Source: Candidatus Gastranaerophilales bacterium
Lineage (GTDB): Bacteria > Cyanobacteriota > Vampirovibrionia > Gastranaerophilales > Gastranaerophilaceae
Reading direction: 5' to 3'
NCBI GenBank assembly: GCA_021205645.1
Contig: JAJPXE010000027.1
Location: 1 to 6,931, forward strand
DNA length: 6,931 nucleotides
Shown: positions 1 through 3,668 of the stretch, piece after piece
Numbering within the stretch: position 1 is the stretch's first letter
Layout of the letters: every line of letters begins with the position of its first letter
Translations under genes and position numbers: made by a program
The notes under the pieces: generated by a model
Told to the model about the DNA's origin: nothing
Seen by the model: the letters and a program-made list of their open reading frames with translations, nothing else
Databases searched by the model: none

Positions 1-14
1 AAGCGAACAGATGA

Positions 15-43
15 AGCCGGCTAAGCCGTAAGGCTTATAGGCT
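15..43 (+). other. Stem-loop with GTAA tetraloop
   Basis: TAAGCC (22-27) and GGCTTA (32-37) pair perfectly around the GNRA-type loop GTAA. AGCC (15-18) and GGCT (40-43) can extend the stem across a small internal loop. No T-tract follows, so it is not an obvious intrinsic terminator by itself. It may be the 3' part of a structured RNA or a repeat entering from the left edge. Only the fold is visible and its function is unknown. Confidence 0.4.
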
Positions 44-74
44 GAACTCTGTGAGCGCAAAGGAATTTCAAGAC

Positions 75-92
75 GAAAAATTTTAATTTTTC
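75..92. terminator. AT-rich hairpin, possible weak terminator of an upstream gene
   Basis: GAAAAATT (75-82) and AATTTTTC (85-92) are exact reverse complements. A 7-bp stem with a TTTA loop is the realistic fold. The 3' arm is itself T-rich, as in weak bidirectional terminators, and it follows what may be the end of a gene at the left edge. The stem has a single G-C pair, so this call is tentative. Confidence 0.3.
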
Positions 93-168
93 CGCAAACT
101 CAACACACACCAATATTCATATTTTTGTTTATATTTAATACATTTCTTGAAAAATCGACCATTTAAAT

Positions 169-204
169 GATGTAAAATTAACACTATCTGATGTACATTA
201 ACAA
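169..204 (+). repeat. Two direct repeats spaced 21 bp (GATGTA..ATTAACA)
   Basis: GATGTAAAATTAACA (169-183) recurs as GATGTACATTAACA at 190-203, differing by one substitution and one deletion. The starts are 21 bp apart, about two turns of B-DNA, so a protein bound to both copies would sit on one face of the helix. That is typical of regulator-binding repeats or iterons. No regulator gene is in the window, and the sites lie about 300 bp from the yggS promoter, so the target is unknown. Confidence 0.45.
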
Positions 205-284
205 CGAGAGGGGTAAATGTAATGTAATACCCAATCCGGAACAGCGACATAAAACAATGGACAACCGGGGAGGATAAATGTAAT
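201..284 (+). repeat. Imperfect direct repeat pair, 60 bp apart
   Basis: Copy 1 (201-223) and copy 2 (261-284) both start with ACAAC, run through a G-rich centre (GAGAGGGG in copy 1, CGGGGAGG in copy 2) and end in TAAATGTAAT. They agree at 19 of 24 aligned positions with one single-base gap. The starts are 60 bp apart. Each G-rich centre resembles a ribosome-binding site, but no reading frame of useful length follows either copy. The pair could be decayed leader peptides, protein-binding sites or remnants of a duplicated element. Confidence 0.45.
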
Positions 285-310
285 ATGCCGCTCGCAGTAA
301 ACCACAGAGT

Positions 311-343
311 AAAAGGCATGCCTTTTGAAAAAAATTTTCAAAA
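311..343. repeat. Two overlapping perfect inverted repeats
   Basis: AAAAGGCATGCCTTTT (311-326) is a perfect 16-bp palindrome. It shares its TTTT with a second inverted repeat, TTTTGAAAA (323-331), a 3-nt AAA spacer, and TTTTCAAAA (335-343). The two folds are mutually exclusive because they compete for bases 323-326. A weak bidirectional terminator is possible for the first, with stem AAAAGG/CCTTTT and a CATG loop. Its core GGCATGCC recurs at 414-421 and 4202-4209. Confidence 0.5.
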
Positions 344-402
344 TTTATGTTCCAAAAACTCAAAAAAAATGCTTGAACTTCATAAAACTTAACATAAGTG
401 TA

Positions 403-429
403 CCATGCTCAATGGCATGCCACACATGG
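403..429. repeat. Nested CATG dyad around TGGCATGCCA
   Basis: The perfect 10-bp palindrome TGGCATGCCA (413-422) is flanked by CCATG (403-407) and its reverse complement CATGG (425-429). The outer and inner symmetry centres differ by about 1.5 bp, so it is not one clean hairpin. It lies about 50 bp upstream of the yggS -35 box, where an operator or activator site could sit. This is visible symmetry only. Confidence 0.4.
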
Positions 430-476
430 GTTTCAGATAAAACAGTAATTTAAAGAAGCTCATAAAAACAAAGATT

Positions 477-505
477 TTGTCTTATTCATGACGATAAGAT
501 ATAAT
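477..505 (+). promoter_or_regulatory. Sigma70-type promoter of yggS-sepF
   Basis: A -35 box TTGTCT (477-482, 4 of 6 consensus bases) and a perfect -10 box TATAAT (500-505) are separated by the optimal 17 bp. Transcription would begin near 512, giving a short untranslated leader of about 18 nt that contains the ribosome-binding site GGGGAG at 518-523. No promoter-like sequence is seen in the 17-nt gap before sepF, so this promoter probably serves both genes. Confidence 0.75.
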
Positions 506-529
506 TAAACAAGTGTAGGGGAGTTGATT

Positions 530-1198
530 ATGACAAAAGGTATTGTTGAAACTAATCTTCTACGTTTAAAACAAGAAATCGCACCTTATAAACCACGAAT
601 AATTGCAGTAACAAAATACTACGACATCAACGCAATACTTGATGCGTATAATGCAGGACTGAGGGATTTTGGAGAGTCCAGAGCTAATGATGCGATTGGC
701 AAAATCACATCATTGCCGGAAGAAATAAGGCGAAACAGCCGGTTCCATTTTATAGGTCATTTGCAGACGAACAAGGTTGATAAAGTTGTCAGGTATTTTG
801 ATTACATACAGTCGGCAGATTCATCGCATCTGTTACGGGCTATATCTGAAAGCGCAATCAAGTATAGGAAAGAGCAAAAAATCCTGTTGCAGGTTAATAT
901 ATCAGGAGAAGTCCAAAAGTTTGGATTTGAGGAGAGAGAACTTTTTAACTTGATACCCGATATAAAAAGTCTTAACGGGATAAGTATAGAAGGCTTGATG
1001 TGTATGGCACCTCTCGGAGCTGATGAGTCAACACTTATTAAAATATTTTCTAAAGCAGAAATGCTGCTTAAAAATATTAATAATGAGTACGGATTGAATT
1101 TAAACGAATTATCAATGGGTATGAGCGACGATTACAAATGTGCCGTAAAGTGCGGTGCAACAATGATACGTATAGGAAGACTATTATTTAGCCAGTAA
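530..1198 (+). CDS. yggS: YggS/YlmE/PipY family PLP-binding protein (PLP homeostasis)
   Basis: This 222-residue protein belongs to the COG0325/PLPBP family. Members bind pyridoxal 5'-phosphate on a single TIM barrel and keep free PLP and amino/keto-acid pools balanced; no catalytic activity is established for the family. The PLP lysine is K29 in IAVTKYYD. Other family blocks are HFIGHLQTNKVDKVV, VNISGEVQKFGF, GLMCMAPLG, LSMGMSDDY and the phosphate-binding end GATMIRIGRLLF. Length is normal. The usual GEN block is GES here. I start at ATG 530 because GGGGAG (518-523) sits 6 nt before it; an in-frame TTG at 524 would add two residues but touches that site. sepF follows after 17 nt, the order known in cyanobacteria and Gram-positives, where the gene is called pipY or ylmE. 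Cyanobacterial pipX is not seen upstream. Confidence 0.93.
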   Translation: MTKGIVETNLLRLKQEIAPYKPRIIAVTKYYDINAILDAYNAGLRDFGESRANDAIGKITSLPEEIRRNSRFHFIGHLQTNKVDKVVRYFDYIQSADSSHLLRAISESAIKYRKEQKILLQVNISGEVQKFGFEERELFNLIPDIKSLNGISIEGLMCMAPLGADESTLIKIFSKAEMLLKNINNEYGLNLNELSMGMSDDYKCAVKCGATMIRIGRLLFSQ

Positions 1199-1215
1199 AT
1201 AATCAGGGAGGAAAT

Positions 1216-1707
1216 ATGACAATAGGAGAAAAAGTAAGCGGACTGGTAGGTTGGATTACAGACAGCTTGACCGGCGGCGGTGACTATGATGATGGCGCTT
1301 TAAGCGATTTTGATGACGGCTACAGTTATGATGGCAGTGCCGTTCGAAAACCAAAGTATTCTACAAGAATTAGTGATGATGAAACAGCTAATGTTGTCAG
1401 ACATCCGAATTACAAAGGACACGAAGTCAGAATTATTGAGCCCCGCTCGTTCGGCGACACAGCTCAAATCGTTAAACAGCTGTTAGATCAGAAAACAGTC
1501 GTTTTAAACCTGCATTTATTGGATAAAGAACAATCGCAAAGAACAATTGATTTTGTCTGCGGTGCAGCATTTGCTTTAGGCGGTGCTCCTCAAAAAGTCG
1601 GCGACACTGTTTTTGTATTTACTCCAAACAGTGTTCAGTTATCTGTTGAATCAAAAGAACAAAACGCTTTTGGAACAGAATCACTCTGGGGTGCTAACCT
1701 CTGTTAA
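1216..1707 (+). CDS. sepF: Cell division protein SepF
   Basis: SepF anchors FtsZ filaments to the membrane at midcell and helps shape the septum in Gram-positives and cyanobacteria, which lack FtsA or use SepF beside it. The 163-residue protein has the expected three parts: an N-terminal amphipathic membrane-binding helix (about 1-19), an acidic Asp/Gly/Tyr/Ser-rich linker (about 20-65), and the SepF (DUF552) domain (about 69-143). The domain shows VRIIEPRSFGDTAQIV, VVLNLHLLDKEQSQRTIDF, and CGAAFALGGAPQKVG, where G116 matches the glycine needed for SepF self-assembly. A short tail follows to C163. The start is firm: GGGAGG (1206-1211) lies 4 nt before the ATG. It is probably co-transcribed with yggS and ends at the terminator at 1750-1774. 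Confidence 0.95.
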   Translation: MTIGEKVSGLVGWITDSLTGGGDYDDGALSDFDDGYSYDGSAVRKPKYSTRISDDETANVVRHPNYKGHEVRIIEPRSFGDTAQIVKQLLDQKTVVLNLHLLDKEQSQRTIDFVCGAAFALGGAPQKVGDTVFVFTPNSVQLSVESKEQNAFGTESLWGANLC

Positions 1708-1749
1708 AAAATTTATATTTATTAATTGATTTGTGATAGTTGGATATTT

Positions 1750-1774
1750 AGGGTGCATACGCATCCTTTTTTTT
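1750..1774 (+). terminator. Intrinsic terminator after sepF
   Basis: AGGGTGC (1750-1756) and GCATCCT (1761-1767) form a 7-bp stem with one G-U pair and an ATAC loop. A run of eight T's (1767-1774) follows immediately, its first T being the last stem base. This is a textbook Rho-independent terminator 43 nt after the sepF stop and closes the yggS-sepF operon. The promoter of the next gene begins at the last T. Confidence 0.85.
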
Positions 1775-1790
1775 GGTATAATATCATACA
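1774..1790 (+). promoter_or_regulatory. Extended -10 promoter giving a leaderless DUF4127 transcript
   Basis: TGG (1774-1776) followed by a perfect TATAAT (1777-1782) is an extended -10 element. The predicted start of transcription, 7-8 nt after the box, falls on 1789-1790, where A1790 is the first base of the ATG. No Shine-Dalgarno sequence precedes that ATG. The expected -35 position (TGCATA, 1754-1759) is poor and lies inside the terminator hairpin, so the TGn extension probably compensates. No 5' riboswitch could fit. Confidence 0.7.
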
Positions 1791-3142
1791 TGAAATATTG
1801 TATTATACCTATAGATAACCGTCCGGTTTGTTACGGTCTGGCAAGAGATATAGCTAAAATAGATGAGAATATTGAGCTGTTTATTCCTCCCCGCGGTATG
1901 CTCGGAGATTTGAAAAAATCTGCCGATATCATAGGACTTCATAACTGGCTCTGTCAGCTGCCCGAAGTCGATGTTATTATACTCTCGCTCGATACACTTG
2001 CCTACGGCGGACTTATTCCGTCAAGAAGATGCCCTGAAACCTTTGAAGAGATTAAATCAAGAATGATTGATTTCAAAAATGTGCTTAAAGCCAAAAATGC
2101 TAAAATATACGCTGTTTCAAGTATTATGAGGATTTCTGATAATAACTGCAACGAAGAAGAAAAAGAGTACTGGGATAAATACGGCAAAAAAATATTTGAA
2201 TATTCATATTCAAAACACAAATACGCAAGCAATCTCGGACTGGAAAGTCCTCTAAGAAGAATTATTCCGGAGAATATTCTGGCTGATTATAAAAGAACAA
2301 GACACAGAAATTTTAAAATCAATAAAATGTATTTAGACTGGAAAAAAGAAGGATTTTTTGAAACACTTATTTTTTCAAAAGATGATTGTGCCGAATACGG
2401 TTATAACGTAATGGAAGCACAGCAGCTTGTCAAAATGGGCGGAGATGTCATAACAGGTGCCGATGAAATACCGCTGAGCCTGTTTTCTAAATCACTGGAC
2501 ACTCAATTATACGTTGCACCTGTCTTTCTTGAGCCTGAATCTAAAAATCTTATCTCGAATTATGAAGATGTTTCCATCGAAAAATCCGTTAGAAACCAGC
2601 TGGAATTTGCAGGGGTTAAGATAGTTGAGCCTGAAAATGCGGATATTATACTATTAGTAAACAATTTTAAAAGCCGCCAGGGTGAGATTGTAATGAAAAT
2701 TGAAACGGAACAGTTCAGCGGTGAATTAACTCTCCCTGAAAAACCTTATATGATAGCTGACGTCAGAAATGCAAACGGGGCTGATAATAATTTTGCCGCA
2801 GAATTTTTTAAAAAGTTTCGTTATGACGGGTTCTACGGCTACAGTGCGTGGAACACGAGTGCAAATACTCTCGGAAGCCTTATCTGCTGTGCTAAAGTCA
2901 AATTCGGAGCGAAAAAATATAATGATACGGCGTTTAAAAAAATCCAGATGATAAGATTACTTGATGATTGGGCATATCAGGCTAATATAAGACAACAAAT
3001 CACAGAACCGTGCAATATTCATGATTTGATAAAACCTTATGAAGGAAAAGTATCTCAGCTGCTTGATTTAAAAATTAAGAATGAGTATTATTTCCCGTGG
3101 AACAGGCTGTTTGAAGTAGAGGTATCCGATGAGCTATTCTGA
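1790..3142 (+). CDS. DUF4127 family protein, function unknown
   Basis: This 450-residue protein matches the DUF4127 family (PF13552), whose biochemical role is not established. Conserved blocks are PIDNRPV at the N-terminus (D9, N10, R11), SLDTLAYGGLIPSRR (66-80), GADEIPLSL (from 223), ADVRNANGADN (323-333) and AWNTSANTLGS (353-363). The many invariant Asp, Asn and Arg residues suggest an enzyme, possibly metal-dependent, but that is inference. No signal peptide or membrane segment is apparent, so it is probably cytosolic. The frame is open back to GTG 1733, but that start lies upstream of both the terminator and the promoter and would add a non-family hydrophobic stretch. ATG 1790 puts the PIDNRPV block at the proper distance from the N-terminus. 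Its last 14 bases overlap mntP. Confidence 0.85.
   Translation: MKYCIIPIDNRPVCYGLARDIAKIDENIELFIPPRGMLGDLKKSADIIGLHNWLCQLPEVDVIILSLDTLAYGGLIPSRRCPETFEEIKSRMIDFKNVLKAKNAKIYAVSSIMRISDNNCNEEEKEYWDKYGKKIFEYSYSKHKYASNLGLESPLRRIIPENILADYKRTRHRNFKINKMYLDWKKEGFFETLIFSKDDCAEYGYNVMEAQQLVKMGGDVITGADEIPLSLFSKSLDTQLYVAPVFLEPESKNLISNYEDVSIEKSVRNQLEFAGVKIVEPENADIILLVNNFKSRQGEIVMKIETEQFSGELTLPEKPYMIADVRNANGADNNFAAEFFKKFRYDGFYGYSAWNTSANTLGSLICCAKVKFGAKKYNDTAFKKIQMIRLLDDWAYQANIRQQITEPCNIHDLIKPYEGKVSQLLDLKIKNEYYFPWNRLFEVEVSDELF
3118..3122 (+). promoter_or_regulatory. Ribosome-binding site of mntP inside DUF4127 end
   Basis: AGAGG lies 6 nt before the mntP ATG (3129) and within the last codons of the DUF4127 gene. 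It fixes the mntP start and supports translational coupling: ribosomes finishing DUF4127 at TGA 3140-3142 pass directly over it. Confidence 0.6.
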
Positions 3143-3668
3143 AATAATACTGCTTGCATTCGCTCTGTCGATTGATGCGTGTGTTGTGTCGTTTTCTTAC
3201 GGAATGTGTATTGAAAAAAAACATAGACACAGCTCGCTTACACTGGGGTTTACTACGGGGCTGTTTCAGGCATTAATGCCGCTCGGCGGTGTATGTCTGA
3301 CTGATTTAGTCAAAAATGTTATTCAGCCGTATTCTAAATTTATTGTATTTCTCATATTTATGTATCTCGGTATAACGTTTATAAGAGAGGCAATTAAAAA
3401 CGAACCTTTAAAAAAATTGTGTGTAACTTTTAAAGCTTTAATTTTAATAGGTATTGCAACAAGTATAGATGCGTTTTCGGCGGGAATATCGCTGTCGCTC
3501 ACCGAAAGTCCGCTCAAATTCTCCATTATATCAATCGGACTGATAACGTTCATTAGCTCATTAATCGGTTATTGGTGCGGGCATTATCTGAAAATATTTA
3601 GCGCAAAGTATCTTCAAATTGTAGGAGGACTTACTCTTATCGGGCTTGCCGTGAGTAATTGTTTTTAA
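3129..3668 (+). CDS. mntP: Manganese efflux pump MntP (DUF204 family)
   Basis: MntP exports Mn2+ across the inner membrane and protects against manganese overload. The 179-residue protein is close to the 188 of E. coli MntP and is almost entirely hydrophobic, consistent with six membrane helices. It shows the family's internal duplication: FALSIDACVVSFSYG (11-25, acidic residue D16) and GIATSIDAFSAGISLSL (108-124, D114). The block GFTTGLFQALMPLGG (40-54) favours MntP over the related sporulation protein YtaF. The hydrophilic loop near 88-98 separates the two halves. It overlaps the upstream DUF4127 gene by 14 nt and shares its transcript. Many mntP genes are controlled by a yybP-ykoY manganese riboswitch; none is visible here. 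The stop codon directly abuts the stop codon of the opposing ilvB-like gene. Confidence 0.88.
   Translation: MSYSEIILLAFALSIDACVVSFSYGMCIEKKHRHSSLTLGFTTGLFQALMPLGGVCLTDLVKNVIQPYSKFIVFLIFMYLGITFIREAIKNEPLKKLCVTFKALILIGIATSIDAFSAGISLSLTESPLKFSIISIGLITFISSLIGYWCGHYLKIFSAKYLQIVGGLTLIGLAVSNCF
3631..3666 (+). terminator. Candidate terminator embedded in the mntP 3' end
   Basis: TTACTC (3631-3636) pairs with GAGTAA (3653-3658), and inside it CGG (3641-3643) pairs with CCG (3649-3651) around a GCTTG loop, with a 4/1-nt internal loop between. The T-rich stretch TTGTTTTT (3659-3666) follows and runs into the TAA stop. The stem is short and A-T-rich on the outside, so it is weaker than the sepF terminator. 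It would stop the forward transcript at the junction with the opposing gene. On the reverse strand no T-tract follows the hairpin. Confidence 0.45.

Larger units (their letters stand above)
1..476. other. Non-coding, repeat-rich region upstream of yggS
   Basis: I see no convincing gene here. The first 24 bases could be the tail of a forward gene cut by the window edge: frame 1 ends in TAA at 22-24 and frame 2 in TAA at 28-30. Either tail is under ten residues and cannot be identified. The rest is AT-rich and holds a GNRA-looped stem (22-37), an AT-rich hairpin (75-92), two sets of direct repeats (169-204 and 201-284), nested palindromes (311-343) and a CATG-rich dyad (403-429). A 78-codon reverse reading frame crosses 83-319 but looks like chance. 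Confidence 0.6.

Noticed and set aside
1..24. Possible 3' end of a forward gene (KRTDEAG then TAA)
   Set aside because: Only seven residues are available and a second frame is equally open (SEQMKPAKP then TAA at 28-30), so neither can be supported.
1..60. RNase P RNA 3' end, suggested by a GGCTTATAGG-like string
   Set aside because: The resemblance is limited to about ten bases and the surrounding conserved segments of RNase P RNA are absent.
83..319. 78-codon open frame on the reverse strand
   Set aside because: It has no properly spaced ribosome-binding site, its ATG lies in a palindrome, its composition is rich in Cys, His and aromatics without domain character, and it runs through the direct repeats.
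169..343. CRISPR array
   Set aside because: There are only two copies of each repeat, they are imperfect, spacing is irregular, and no cas genes are present.
1733..1789. GTG start adding 19 residues to the DUF4127 protein
   Set aside because: The extension is encoded across the sepF terminator and the TATAAT promoter, has no ribosome-binding site, and precedes the family's normal N-terminal block.
1733..1789. Signal peptide on the DUF4127 protein
   Set aside because: The hydrophobic stretch exists only in the rejected GTG extension; from ATG 1790 there is no signal sequence.
3129..3200. yybP-ykoY manganese riboswitch controlling mntP
   Set aside because: mntP begins inside the preceding gene and the operon's transcript appears leaderless, so there is no untranslated leader to hold one.
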